Positions 1 to 11,104 of a stretch of 64,000 bases of DNA are shown here, piece after piece. Each line of letters starts with the position of its first letter. The first letter of the stretch is position 1. A model generated the notes under the pieces. The model was not told the origin of the DNA. It was given only the letters and a program-made list of their open reading frames with translations, and ran no database searches. Source of the stretch: Hexactinellida sp. DTS-2022 (lineage: Eukaryota; Porifera; Hexactinellida); contig JAPNXP010000002.1 of assembly GCA_028753945.1 (NCBI GenBank), forward strand, positions 5,890,001 to 5,954,000. Direction: 5' to 3'. The position numbers and the translations under genes were made by a program.

Positions 1-350
1 CATGTTTTTATGCAATATTTGTTAAAATGTTTGAAAAAAAATATTTGGAGTCATAATTCAAAAATGTAAACCAACTACCAACTATGTACGCTTATAATGA
101 TTCAATATTGATTCTGATAACAAAACATTGATGGCCGCATTGCCAAAATACCGCATAATAACGACCAAAACTTTTGGAAATCGCCCTATGGGAGATTTGC
201 ATTAGCCAAATATTGAAACCGACAAAAAATAAAAATTATAATAGATAGAGACATTTTCTTTTTAGTTTATTGCTTTGTATCTTATAGCGATCTATTTCTC
301 TCAATTACAGAAAAAAACAAGAAATTTCATTCACGTGGGATAATTTAACC
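1..350 (+). repeat. TTAA-flanked piggyBac-type miniature element, copy 1 (3' half)
   Basis: The first 350 bases match the right half of the elements at 7886-8568 and 58837-59553, including the shared stretch around ATGGCCGCATTGCCAAAA and the end TAATTTAACC followed by TTAA at 351-354. The left half lies outside the window. Target duplication TTAA and a TIR reading GGTTAAATTAC fit a piggyBac-mobilised non-autonomous element. It sits directly beside a piggyBac transposase relic. Confidence 0.8.
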
Positions 351-361
351 TTAAGGAAAAT

Positions 362-706
362 CGCAGAATAGTTGCAAAATGTATGAATGCCAATAAAGGT
401 CTTCCTATCTACACATCTCGTTTTTGTATGACACGAAAAGAAACTCTCCATACTCTCTTACGTCACGGAAAAAATCACAACGTATTGTTATCATCAAATA
501 TCCATTTTTCCAAAGTAATACCAGAAACAACCAAAAAGTACAGACCGACTGTAATCTTGGACTATAATAAACACAAGGGAGGAGTTGACTAGCTCGATCA
601 AATGATTAAAGAGTTTAGGATGTATAGGGCAAATAGATGGCCTGGAGTTTTATTTTTTGATTTGTTGTGATTTATGTCTCACGCCAGCTGGGTCACATAT
701 TGTTGA
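362..706 (+). pseudogene. piggyBac transposase C-terminal fragment, broken
   Basis: The frame beginning RIVAKCMNANKGLPIYTSRF runs into ILDYNKHKGGVD, the hallmark piggyBac DDE-domain motif, then, past an in-frame TAG at about 590, LDQMIKEFRMYRANRWPGVL, which matches the conserved LDQ and RWP blocks of that family. A second in-frame stop (TGA, 668-670) follows FFDLL. Only the last catalytic-domain portion remains; the N-terminus and C-terminal cysteine domain are not visible. Known of the family: cut-and-paste transposase with TTAA targets. Two stop codons make it non-functional. Family call is firm; extent is approximate. Confidence 0.85.
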
Positions 707-899
707 AGTATCCAATGATCCAGATGATCCACTTGTACAAACAAAAATCGTAGCGAAATTTTGTATAGGCTCGGCAAAGAATTTGTTTACCCTCTAATTG
801 AGTTTATAAAATCTTCACCTAGTTTTAAATTGATAATTGAGTAACTAACGAAATTTCATATCTAGTAATTATATATATTGTTTGTCGTGAACCCTTTCT

Positions 900-1335
900 T
901 CTAATTTCCATTATTCATATTTTTTCTAATATATACCCAAACTTCAGCAGGCACAACAGGCCAGGGGAGAGAGAGACTGCCCGCATAGTTTATTGTTTGT
1001 AGGGGTCCACTTTGGTTTGACACTAATTTTTTTAAATAATAATATACACCGGCACATGAACATGCCAACCCCACGAGCCCGTCGATACTGTCTCCTTAGA
1101 TATACAATTTGTCAGGGTCCACATTAGTTGACTATAATTATACTTATTTCTCTAATCTGCACCCACAATCCAACAGACCCTAACCCTCTTCCCCGGGGAG
1201 ACTGTTTCCGTTGGTAGAGTGTTTGTCAGGGTGCACTTTGGTATTCTCTAATTAGGCATATTTCTGTAATAAATAATCACACTTCAACAGGCACTACAGG
1301 ACGAGGCGAGCGGTAGACAGCCGTGGCGCCAGAGG
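900..1335. repeat. Degenerate tandem repeat, unit about 115 bp, about 3.5 copies
   Basis: Blocks reading 'cttcagcaggcac.acagg..gag' and 'tttgt.agggtccactttggt' recur near 940, 1050, 1165 and 1280 with roughly 115-bp spacing. No coding frame is conserved through the copies. A GGCGCCAGAGGGAGGCAGG fragment at about 1324 resembles hAT-miniature ends elsewhere in the window. Confidence 0.55.
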
Positions 1336-1339
1336 GAGG

Positions 1340-1900
1340 CAGGATTTAGAGTATTCGCAATATAAATTATATGTGATAAATAGCCCTTGATAATTCCAAA
1401 GCTCGTTACCCTGGGCACATTTCTAGAGGCACGATTGTGTGAAAACTATAGCTCGCTCGCTATGGTCTCTCTATTTTCTTCAAAAAACATACATGTTATT
1501 ATCGTATTTCGCGCAAAGTAGTCCTGTAAAAATCAAATCACGTTTTACAGTGTCGGTATGTCATAATTATACTCAGTTAGTTGAGTGGAGTCGATAAAGG
1601 GTCACTCGATTGGGCAAGGACACAATTGGAGAATTGAATTTTGGCACATTACTGGTAGATTCCAGAGTTGCTATGGAAAAACTCCCCCAAATATGTCATG
1701 TGATTTATCAAATTATCGGAAATTTACTTGTAAACCGAATTCAACAATAAAAAAAAGAAATAACTTAATTTAAACAAGTTTTTAAGGGAAACAACTCCGG
1801 CGAACAGTATCGGACGTGTTAACCTTGACGAGCTGTCATAGCGGATATCGACACACTTTCAATTGCCTCAATATCTAAAAATGTTCGCACTATATCAAAG
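1340..1900. other. Unassigned AT-rich intergenic DNA
   Basis: Contains a short GCTCGCTCGC motif near 1450 that recurs at about 11530 and 35650. The open frame at 1585-1773 has no recognisable domain. Nothing else supportable was seen. Confidence 0.4.
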
Positions 1901-1902
1901 TA

Positions 1903-2910
1903 CAGTAATACCTCGTTTTACGCGGTTTTTTTTACGCGTTTTCGTTTTACGCGGAACAATTTTTTATGACCAAAACTTTTTTTACGCGATCCTCAATTCG
2001 TTTTACGCGGTTTTTCTATGATTTCATACAATTAATTCTCTTTTTTATGGATATTTTCGATAATTTTTAAGGTTTAGTGGTAACAAAGCGTTTCTACATT
2101 TCCAAAAAAACAAAAATGATGATTTAGAGATAGTAGATAGTTAGGCATATGTATTTGTCGTATAGTAAGTTCATCCAAATATATTATTGGTCAAATGAAT
2201 ACATACCGTATTTACTCCAATAGTAGCCTAGGCGATTATTGTTTTTTACTCCATTTTTCCACCAATAATTTTGAGCAATTTTCTAGAATATCACATTTTA
2301 TTACAATTTAATTATGATAATCGGTTGATAATCGTATTGTGAGTTATATTAGATGTAAATGTTTACTCCGGGTAGCAGTAATACATTTTTATTTGCTACT
2401 TTAGGGGGGCGATTATTGGAGGTAGGCGATTATTCAAATAGAGGCTACTATTCGAATAAATACGGTATTTGCTTCACTATTCACACTAGAGATACCCAGT
2501 TGTGGGAGGTACCCGAAGGTGTAGGGTTGCGGTGTGAAGGGAATTTTAATTCCCTTCACAACACAATTCCCTTTCTGTCGGAATTCCCAAGTATTCTCAC
2601 AAGTTGGTTTCTATCAGTATTCCCATAGGTAAAAATAATTTCCATTCAAAACGATATTGGAAATCCTATGGGAATTCCCATGGGATTAACATACACACGG
2701 AAACCTTGGCTATCTGAGAGGTCCGGATGTTGGATTTTTTAGTGTTTAAACACTAGGTATTAAAATTTTTATTCGATGTTTATAATATTTGGAAACGCAT
2801 CTATTGGTTTAGTATGTGTTACTATGAGAATTAACCGTTTTTTTACGGGATTTCGTTTTACGCGGGCTTTTCAAGGAAACGCATCTACCGCGTAAAAAGA
2901 GGGATACCTG
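1903..2910. mobile_element. TA-flanked Tc1/pogo-type miniature element ('tacgcgg' family), copy 1
   Basis: Starts CAGTAATACCTCGTTTTACG and ends with the near complement GGGATACCTG, both flanked by TA (1901-1902, 2911-2912). It is almost identical along its length to the element at 12973-13719 except for a 260-bp insertion at 2206-2465. It carries an internal palindrome around 2535-2560 (GTGAAGGGAATT / AATTCCCTTCAC). No transposase frame. TA duplication and CAG start suit a Tc1/mariner-pogo donor. Confidence 0.88.
2206..2465. mobile_element. Nested TA-flanked miniature element, 260 bp
   Basis: TIRs begin CCGTATTTACTCCAATAGTA and, read inward from the right end, CCGTATTTATTCGAATAGTA. TA flanks at 2204-2205 and 2466-2467. 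The corresponding point of the 12973-13719 element reads straight through ('gaatacatattttc'), so this is an insertion with a visible empty site in the same window. A second copy is at 45523-45781. Confidence 0.92.
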
Positions 2911-3423
2911 TACATGTGTACAAATTTTGGTGCTTTTATCATAAAATGAACAATCTGTTGAGATTTTAAATCACTTACTACATATGCATTGTATTACAAA
3001 TAATGTTATTTTTCGGAAAAATAATTATCACAAATACTGTTAAAATAACACCGGATTTTTAAAAGTCCAAAATCCCTAGATAGTTTGCAAGTATGACAAG
3101 TTCATCGTGTCTCCATTATTCTCAGAAAGATTTTGACCACAGAAGGAAACAGCCAAGCCACGGTATGATCTAGGCGTGCTGGGCGCGCCTAAAGGAGCGT
3201 AATTAGGCAGTATTTTTCTAGGCTTAAAATCGATTCTGGGCTTACAATATCGAGAGTTGCTCGGATCGAAATAATACAAGTTGAGTAATCTAGGCGTACA
3301 AAATGAAAATTGAACGAGATCTAACTGAACCTAGGAGTGCGGTTAATTTTGCTGGATGAAAGCTTGAGTCAAGCTGTGAAAATAGAATGAAAAACGAAGC
3401 TGTTAAATGCTAGATGCTGACCA

Positions 3424-3535
3424 GAGTGGACCATGGGTAGATGGGTCATGGGTCATGGGTCCGATGGGTCGAATAAATTGATCGGTCAGATGGGTCATGC
3501 GTCACGGCTCTGTGACCCATGACTCATTTGGAATT
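3424..3535. repeat. Short tandem 'gatgggtcatgggtc' low-complexity repeat
   Basis: Repeated ATGGGTCATGGGTC and its complement GACCCATGACTCAT toward the right end, giving a foldback-capable low-complexity tract. No gene. Confidence 0.5.
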
Positions 3536-3725
3536 TCGATATTCGTACTGTAATAGTACGAATCAAATTAACCCAGGAACATTACAGGGTATTTCTTTGG
3601 TATTAGAAGTCAACGAAATTAATTGATTGACAAGTATTATATTATAGATATATTGTAAGTGGCATTGTGTTACATAATGTTTAGATATTTAAAAATAGAT
3701 ATTTATAAGGTCAATGGGTAACAGG

Positions 3726-3735
3726 CACAGTGGGC
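3726..3735 (+). other. Isolated CACAGTGGGC, matching the Transib-like TIR start
   Basis: Ten bases identical to the first ten of the 11-bp termini of the 41499-44326 element. Downstream sequence (ATATTCAGGG) does not extend the match, and no partner end was found nearby. It could be a scrap of a related element or chance. Confidence 0.25.
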
Positions 3736-3806
3736 ATATTCAGGGCTGTAAGTGGAAGTAAGAAAACTCGGCTAGATATACTCTAATGAAGTATTATTGA
3801 CATATA

Positions 3807-4307
3807 CACTACCCGGACAAAAGTATTCGACCACCCAACATTTTCCCATTGAAAATAGTACTATAGTAGGTTGAACAATGGAAGATTGTGTTTTCAAATT
3901 ATATGAAATAATGATTGATATTTTGATATTTATTGATATTTCGATTACAAATTCGTATTCTGCGAATTCGAATTAACAATTGTAGAAGCTTTCAATTCAA
4001 TCCCTTTTTGATTTGGTTAAAAATCATGATCCTGTGCCACTATATACCACTTTTCCCAAATTACCACTATGGGAGATTTGGGAACAGGTGGTACATATTG
4101 CCATTTGATGATAATTTCAACCCAATTAATATGTAATCAATTTGAAAGCATCTAAAATGGGTAATTCGAATGCGTAGAATACGAATCTGAAATCAAATAG
4201 CAATATGTCATAAAGTTTTATTACATTGAACAATAATATTAGACCTACTATAGTACTATTTTCAATGGGAAAATGTTGGGTGGTCGAATACTTTTGTCCG
4301 GGCACTG
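3807..4307. mobile_element. Tc1-type miniature element with long (about 70 bp) TIRs
   Basis: Left end CACTACCCGGACAAAAGTAT is mirrored at the right end (...CTTTTGTCCGGGCACTG); the inverted match continues through CCCATTGAAAATAGTACTAT and about GTAGGTT. TA flanks at 3805-3806 and 4308-4309. No transposase frame inside. Terminal sequence and TA target are typical of Tc1 non-autonomous derivatives. Confidence 0.92.
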
Positions 4308-4683
4308 TAGGTTATCGGTAGCTGTAAACTGAATGGCATTATCAAAAATGATATATGTACTCTCCCAACAGTAGTTCTAGACGGTTAATGATAATTCACT
4401 CATAAAAATTATATTTATGGATGCTTGCCGCCAAATTTTGCGGTATTAACCTTAAAAATTAAAGTGGTGATATTGTGAAAAAACCTGCAAAAATAACCTA
4501 GAATTCTGTTGGAAGTGCACATTTTCCAAAATATATACTGTTTAGGTCAAAAATGCATTATTAGTGACGTCATTTTTGATGGCATCGGTGATTATGTATT
4601 CATTTCTCACATTTATGTACCTTGATGGTTATTTATAGTGCATATTGATACTAATATCAGATTATATATTACTAATATGTATC

Positions 4684-4752
4684 AACGGCACGGTGGAAAG
4701 CATATGGAGAATGTATGCTTGAGGTTATGGGTTCGAATCCCTGTAGTGACAA
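4684..4752 (+). repeat. Possible tRNA-derived SINE head or tRNA pseudogene
   Basis: GGCACGGTGGAAAGC resembles a tRNA 5'/A-box region and GGTTCGAATCCC at about 4730 is a good B-box/T-arm (GGG-TTCGAAT-CCC). The cloverleaf is imperfect, with poor D-arm and acceptor pairing, so a functional tRNA is unlikely. No poly(A) tail or second copy was seen. Confidence 0.3.
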
Positions 4753-4759
4753 TCTTTTT

Positions 4760-5915
4760 GATTATTTTGGACATAAAGCAAATTTAATTGAAAGATTCTA
4801 AACTTATACATTGTGTATGTACATAGTAGATGAAAACATTGCTGGAATGAACTTTCTGTTGAATTTCTTTCAATTCTCAGTGCCAATTTCATCAAATTCT
4901 CTTTCCAGCGGGTGTCCCAAAAGAAATCTGACTTGTATAAATGGATATAAATCTTTTATAAATCAATTAATTTGTTTACTATATTGCTTTCAAAACATTT
5001 GTTGTATTTCGTATGAAAGTCAACTAGTATAATGATACTAAATCAGGGTGTAATACATACAAATTGGCTGCACATATGCATGTCAGAATCAAAAAACTTC
5101 AACCTTCATTTACTCAATTCATGTTTTTATGATCTATCCCAAATTAAATCTAATAAACTTCATAAAGGATTGCTTTCAAAATTTCAGATATATTTCATAA
5201 TAGTATAAAGATCATTTTGCGACCTCATTGAAGTAAACTAACAATTAGTGTGTGAGTGGAGCCTAATCAAGGGCTAAAATATCACTTTTTGGCACTTTTT
5301 TTGACGAATTTAGGATTGGGAAGTTAATATTTGGTTAAACTTGCGTTAGGGATCTGAAGTGGTCAGCAAATGTAGTTATAATAGTACTGATTATTCACTG
5401 AAATTATTGAAGTTATAACGACTATACTTTATTAGATTTAATTTTTCGAAAACTAAAAAATCAGTATTACACCTTTAGGAAGCCTTATCCTAAAGAATTT
5501 AATTGTATTCCTGAACTTAGTTATGCTGCAAACATTTTAAGCTTAGTTATGCAAATTATAGAGTTGATTGGAGAATTTAACTTGAATAACTTCAAAGATT
5601 AAAAAACCACCCATACCGCTAATGCAAGTTTCGCATGCAGTATCCTTAAACGCGCCATGACATTTAACGCGCTTTGATTTAAAAATTGAGTTATTTTTGC
5701 AAAAAATAACGCGCTTAAGTATTGATATCTCGCCCTTAAAACTTCTCTACACGTAAATTTTGAGCGCATCGCAAAAATTCGGGAGAAATTCTGATCAGCG
5801 CAACATCAATTAATAAATTGATGCTCTTTGTTGTATAAACCCTACTATTTACTAGTGGTATATAAATATAATATAGTAGACTAGTATTAGTAGTACTATG
5901 TATATACAAATATAA
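4760..5915. other. Unassigned AT-rich intergenic DNA
   Basis: No coding frame with recognisable domains and no clear terminal repeats. The 73-codon frame at 4811-5032 is compositionally random. Confidence 0.35.
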
Positions 5916-5917
5916 TA

Positions 5918-6444
5918 CAGTGGAAACACGCGTAACGGGGCACCTCCGTCCAAGCGCTCAGCGCCCCGAAACGAGGGAGTGCCCCGACACGCGGGGTTCT
6001 AAGAAAACTCCAATATATTTGGTTAAAACAATTAAGTTAGCACCTACACAACAAATCATACACATATAGACAAAACCTGGAGTTAAGGCTGATATTTAAG
6101 CAGTACTACACATTACAATTTCACATTATACTTTACCTACAATAGGAGTCACAAATCTATGATATTCACGGAATTTTCTTTTCGAAAAACTCCCCCGATT
6201 ACCTCAGCACGAGTCTCTAGCGTGAGTGGGTGACGCTTAGCGGCCATTACAAAGAATACTAAGCTGCTCAAAAGTAAAAGCATGTTACTCAAGAGAAATA
6301 ATCTTCGGAGGAGTGCCCCGATAAGTGAATGGCGCCCCGACACGCGGGGTTATTTTTAATGGGAAAAAAACAAATTCCCAACCGACTGCCCCTATACGAG
6401 GGGTGCCCCGATACGCGAGTGTTCCGATACGCGAAGTTCCACTG
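5918..6444. mobile_element. Tigger/pogo deletion derivative (CAGTGGAA family), copy 1
   Basis: Ends CAGTGGAA...TTCCACTG with TA flanks (5916-5917, 6445-6446). Sub-terminal repeats of 'cgaggggtgccccgatacgcg' occur at both ends. The element retains the first codons of a pogo-type transposase on the minus strand (6149-6247) and is otherwise deleted. Other copies: 35184-35545 (opposite orientation) and a fragment at 15237-15355. Confidence 0.85.
6149..6247 (-). pseudogene. N-terminal stub of a Tigger/pogo-like transposase
   Basis: Starts MAAKRHPLTLETRAEVIGGV, which fits the conserved opening of Tigger/CENP-B-like transposases (basic KR, then LTLE..AEVI entering the first helix-turn-helix). The frame stops after 32 residues. 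The start was chosen because the paralogous copy at 35379 begins at the same ATG. Upstream codons in this frame belong to the element 5' region. Non-functional by truncation. Confidence 0.65.
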
Positions 6445-6499
6445 TATATAAATTTATTAGGTATTGCTGTAATTCTTCATGCAGTGACAAGAAATAATC

Positions 6500-6640
6500 A
6501 GAAATTGACCTGAAATTGACCTTATAATGTGAAAGACCTGACCTGACCTGACTTGTATGATTATTTTTCTACCATGACCTGAACTGACCTAACCGTAAAT
6601 ATTGTGTATAAGACCTAACCTGGCCTGACCTGACAATGTG
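6500..6640. repeat. CCTGA pentamer-rich low-complexity tract
   Basis: Repeated GACCTGACCTGA-type pentamers (also CTGACCTAACC). No coding content. Confidence 0.6.
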
Positions 6641-6657
6641 GGACCTTTTGACAAGCC

Positions 6658-6765
6658 TGGTTGAAGTACTCCCTACTGAATTTAGCACTGTTGAAGTAGA
6701 CCCTACTTAATTTAGCATTTTTGAAGTAGTCTCTACTCATTTCTGCACTGTTAAAGTAGTTCTTG
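6658..6765. repeat. About 30-bp tandem repeat, 3.5 units
   Basis: Unit approximates 'ttgaagtagtccctactgaatttagcactg', repeated at 6660, 6691, 6721 and partly at 6751. On the minus strand it reads as a ten-residue repeat (YFNSAEMSRD-like), but the surrounding frame has no recognised domain. Confidence 0.6.
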
Positions 6766-6952
6766 AAGAAACACCAAAGATTTCGAACGGTATAGTTTGT
6801 AAATTTGAAATTTCGCCATTTAAATTTCTTCGCCCTCAACACTCTGCACATAACAAGAGTTTGTATACACAACTTTATTGGTGTGCCACCATTGAAGCAT
6901 TCTCGCCTCAAGAGACGATGAATGTTTATTTGTTCGATTATTTTCTGAATTA

Positions 6953-7135
6953 ATGAATAGAATTACTCAAAAGCAAACTGTTACTCTAGCATTGATTCTA
7001 AAACGAGCGTATTCGGCGACCGATTGTGAGCCGTTGATTAATAGAATCCGGGCTGATTTTCCCAATGGCGATATAAAGAAGATGATTGTCAACAAAGTTC
7101 GCACTATAGGTTTTAAAGGTCGAAATCTTTTGTAA
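6953..7135 (+). CDS. Small hypothetical ORF, 60 aa, doubtful
   Basis: Opens MNRITQKQTVTLALILKRAY and continues with a charged, balanced composition (DCEPLINRIRADFPNGD). No family recognised. An overlapping antisense frame of similar length also exists, which weakens the case. No promoter or conservation could be tested. Confidence 0.2.
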   Translation: MNRITQKQTVTLALILKRAYSATDCEPLINRIRADFPNGDIKKMIVNKVRTIGFKGRNLL

Positions 7136-7468
7136 ACTCTGCCACTGAATAACTTGGTTTTTCCAATGCTTTTATTTGATTTATTTTTCAAACTTTCCTA
7201 ATGAAAGTATTTCTATTATTCTACATAGAATTTATATCTTCGATGTATTTATTTTCTGTCATATGTGTACTTTCTGACTGCCTCTCCGTATATCTAATCC
7301 AAATCCACACAAATCGCTTGTGTAATATTGTGAGATACATACATTTGTTTTATTATATTGTAATATTTATAGATTTGAAAATAATATATCTGAAGATGAA
7401 ATTTTTTGCAGTTGTAGATCAAGAACCTGGTGATATTGATCGAATGTAGAAATTAGGACACTCCACCT

Positions 7469-7616
7469 CAGAGGCGGCGCGAGGGGGGGACCAGGTGGGG
7501 CCTGTGCCCCACTTGAATTTAAGTGTGCCCCGCCTCATTATTGTAAGTGCCCCACCTGAGCCTCACATGTGACGTAATTGTGCCCCACCATTGGCGGCTT
7601 TCTAGCGCCGCCACTG
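7469..7616. mobile_element. hAT-type miniature element, 148 bp, with 8-bp target duplication
   Basis: Ends CAGAGGCGGCGCGAG and, from the right, CAGTGGCGGCGCTAG. Both sides carry the exact duplication CTCCACCT (7461-7468 and 7617-7624). Interior is rich in 'gtgccccacc' repeats. Related GC-rich ends are visible near 1324, 16100 and 35830. Confidence 0.93.
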
Positions 7617-7659
7617 CTCCACCTAGCTTAAACATTGATTAAATAAATAGAGTAGAACA

Positions 7660-7790
7660 GTGGTTCTCAACCTTTTCAATATTACGGGCCTGGTAGTAGT
7701 AAAGATCTCTATGCGACCTAAAACATATACTACTCGTTGCAGGGGGGGGGGGCGGGGCAAGCATGGGTAGCACCACCACCACATTTCGTT
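7660..7790. repeat. Solo end of a second hAT-type element
   Basis: CAGTGGTTCTCAACCTTTTC is a typical hAT TIR, followed by a G-run at 7741-7751. No partner end was found before the next element. Confidence 0.5.
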
Positions 7791-7885
7791 CCCGCAGCTG
7801 GTTTTTCTTGAAGTTAGTTAAAAAAAGTGAAAATACTAGGTAAATAATTCCGTAAATATTCATCTTACTTACGTTATTAAATTAA

Positions 7886-8568
7886 GGGTAAATTAGGACA
7901 GATTAAGGCAAAAAAACACATAAATTTCGTTTTGAAGTGTTGTCTTTGATTATCACATATGTGATGGAAGACATTATAGCTAGTTCCAAACTGATTACGA
8001 AATCCAATTATCTTCTGTATTATGGTAATATAAAAGTCCCATAGGGGGATTTCTTCAGACTCCACCTGATAAGTGTGTGGTTTGCAAGATCATTATTAGC
8101 TGAAGACATATCCTGTGCGATATATCACATAGATCATCGTTATGGGCGGTTGGTGGCCGGTTTAGAATTTGAATTTGCCCTAAATTAAAAAAATTGCGAA
8201 CTTTTGAACGCAAAAAATGAATAAAAAGGTCATCTTTTGATAAAATGTTTGAAAAAACATATTTGGAGTCAAAATTCAAAATTGTAAACCGACTATCAAC
8301 TCCGTACGCTTATAATCTTTAATTATTGATTCTGATAACAAAAAGTTGATGGCCGCATTGCCAAAACACCGCATAATATCGACAACCACTTTTGGAAATC
8401 GTCCTATGGGAAATATATATTAACCAAATTTTGAAACTGACAAAAAATAAAAAGTATAATAGATAGAGACATTTTCTTTTTGGTTTATTGCTTTATAGCG
8501 TGTAGGGATCTATTTCTCACAATAACAGATTAATACAAGAACTTTCATTCACCTGGGGTAATTTATCC
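7886..8568. mobile_element. TTAA-type miniature element, copy 2 (full length)
   Basis: Left flank TTAA (7882-7885), left end GGGTAAATTA, right end GGGGTAATTTATCC followed by TTAC (a decayed TTAA). About 683 bp, collinear with 58837-59553. Carries the landmark blocks CCCATAGGGGGATTTCTTC, GATCATCGTTATGGGCGGTT and AAAAATGAATAAAAAGGTCA. No coding capacity. Confidence 0.88.
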
Positions 8569-8911
8569 TTACTATTAATGTAAATATGAAAATAACAAAA
8601 TAGATAAACTGACTGCAAAGGATACCTCCTTAGAAGCCTAAAAGGTAAACTAGTTTTAACACCGAACAATATTGGAATTTTCGAGAAACTACTTATCGGA
8701 TTAAAATTTTATAATTTATAATGACTACAATTATTTCTAATACACCATAAAAAGTAAATATAGTTGGCTGACCAATCTTTTATCCTTCCATCCCGGCGCT
8801 TTCGTGGCGCATCTGGTGGCCTAAAATTGCTCTTTCATAATAAAACAGCACAAACAAATTAGGACCTAACTGAATACAGTTGAAAACGTTTTTTTAGTTG
8901 ATTTGATTATA

Positions 8912-9085
8912 TAGTAGATGTCGGATATAAGCACACAGGTTATAAGAACATATCGGATATAAGCACACTATGTTGAAAAACGGTTGCCATATACCCTGTA
9001 TAATTTATGTCGGTTATAAGAACATGCCGGTTATAAGCACCTTAAGTGCAGTTCCCGACGATGTGCTTATAACCGGCATCCACTG
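8912..9085. mobile_element. TA-flanked miniature element, 174 bp
   Basis: Ends TAGTAGATGTCGGATATAAG and, from the right, CAGTGGATGCCGGTTATAAG, with TA on both sides (8910-8911, 9086-9087). Several internal 'cggttataag' sub-repeats. Pogo/Tc1-like target. Confidence 0.85.
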
Positions 9086-9089
9086 TACT

Positions 9090-11100
9090 ACCTAGGCGAC
9101 AATAAAAACCGAATATTTGATACGAATTGTACTAATACTAAAACAATCCAACAAAGTTTCAAGACAAAAACTACAATGAGGCAAAAACAGGTTCTACAAA
9201 CCCGATTTCGACTGCAACCAGTTGTTTTCCTGTTATTCAGTGATATTCGGTTGAAGAAATAATTTTCACAATCATTTCTTGATTACCGAAATTGAAATTC
9301 AAGTTTACAATAATGTTATTTTTTGGAATTAATAATACAGTGGTGGGCAAGGTTTTCTTTTCAATTTTTGGGAGGTGGGAGTTCTTTAAGATTTGTTAAT
9401 ACGTAGTTTTAATTTTATATATTCTGACATATTGTTTCATAAGTTAAGCTTTTAGTCCATTTCATGAAAGAGATTGCTCTGCAGAGTTCGTCTATAAAGG
9501 ACTCTATTTAGCAACACACAGGTTGAAATAATCGATAGGATATCGAGATAATCAGGTTTAAATTAGGTCCGCTCGCAGATTATATCTGCATAAATTTGCT
9601 GTCCCATCCCAGAAATCGTGCATATTAGAACAACCCTAACACGACCGTATTTCTCCGAATAAGCGCGGGCAATAAAATGGTACTTACATTTCCATTAGTT
9701 TATAACTGAAGTGCTACATTGATTAGGAAATTTCGGTATGTTTACTGTAGCTGAGGACCATTAGAATCAACATAAATATATTTTCTGAATTTTCCAATAA
9801 AATTTGAGCGGAAATTTGGCCCATTAAAATAATAGACTCGGGGCTTTTAGGGGAAACATGATGTGTACAAAAAAACTAAATACCCCAACTATCGTCTACT
9901 ATTATTAGGTCAACCGAATACATTCAGTACCCAACCAAATACCGACATTCTGTCAACAACCCAATATCATTACTTTACAACTTCCTTATACTACAAACAT
10001 GGTTATTAAAACAAATTTTAGGTTAGTGTAAAGACAATCCAGGTCCCTTTAAAGGATTTTCAACATAAATGAAACCGGTTAAAACGAAAATTCAGATAAA
10101 AAGAACAAAATTTGACGGTCCATTGGCGTATTAACGTGGTTCTACTGTTTGTATTTGCAAAATAGTATTTCAAGCAACAGAACAGAAAGATACGTTTGCA
10201 AACTTTAATTAGAAAGAGTTTGAATTAGAAAAATCACATTATGTTTGATAGGTTTGCTGGGGTTGCTGGGGTGGTGGCGGCTGGGTAGTAAATAGGAGGT
10301 TGGCCACCATCCTAAGATAATTAAGTAATAAATTCTTGTTTCTAAAAGAAACTTGCAGTAAATATTATAAAATTTCACCATTTCAAGTATTATTCAATTT
10401 ATTTCCAGAACTATTAACCTAATTAAACTTCGGCTTTTGTTATTTGAAAACATTATAAACAATATATTTCAGATCTGTGTGAGAGTTATTACTAATTCCC
10501 TATATAAATAATTACCTCCTCGGTGTTAGATGTCTGAATGTGATATAGAAAAGAAAGAAATATATTAAACAAAATTCTTAACTGTGTCGACTATGTAATG
10601 AGCCTTATTGAAATGAATGCCTCTTTAGTTATCTATTCTTTCGGTGTCCTCTGCACTAGCTAGAGTTTACATTATTAAAAACAAATTTTTTATGATATTT
10701 CCCTTGGGATAATTTAATTACTCCCCACATACATAAATAATTGGACATTGGACAATGAATACCAGGCTTTCATCCAGACAATCTTATCTGCGAGCCTAGA
10801 TTAAGTTTGAGATTGCTCACATACGCCTAAATACTCAATTTATATAACGTCTATGGGAACATCTCTAAATTTGCCTTGAAGAAACCCTGTTGAAGCAGTG
10901 GCGGTTTCCCGGGGAGCAGGGTGGGCAGCAGCCCCCTCTCCTCCCCCTATAAAATTTTATCCCTAGTATAAATAATAAGCTGCTCGCCCACGCTACGCGC
11001 GTTCTTACAAATTGCACTCGGGCCTGCGACCTCGCTTGTATTCAAAGCAGATACCTTTTCAAATTACACGCCGGTTGTATTTTTAAATACATATTCCAAT
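9090..11100. other. Intergenic DNA, mostly unassigned
   Basis: A solo CAGTGGTGGGCAAGGTTTTC end at about 9342 and a CAGTGGCGGTTTCCCGGGG end at about 10896 look like hAT termini without partners. The stretch 10761-10890 shares AAGTTTGAG...CGCCTAA...ACGTCTATG with 48780-48850, marking a dispersed repeat. No coding region seen. Confidence 0.4.
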
Positions 11101-11104
11101 AGAC

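Noticed and set aside
6615..6911. 98-residue minus-strand ORF with a ten-residue repeat
   Set aside because: The repeat is explained by the 30-bp DNA tandem at 6658-6765; the rest shows no conservation signal.
7201..7449. 82-residue hydrophobic ORF
   Set aside because: Composition is what AT-rich random DNA gives (F, I, Y, L rich); no motif.
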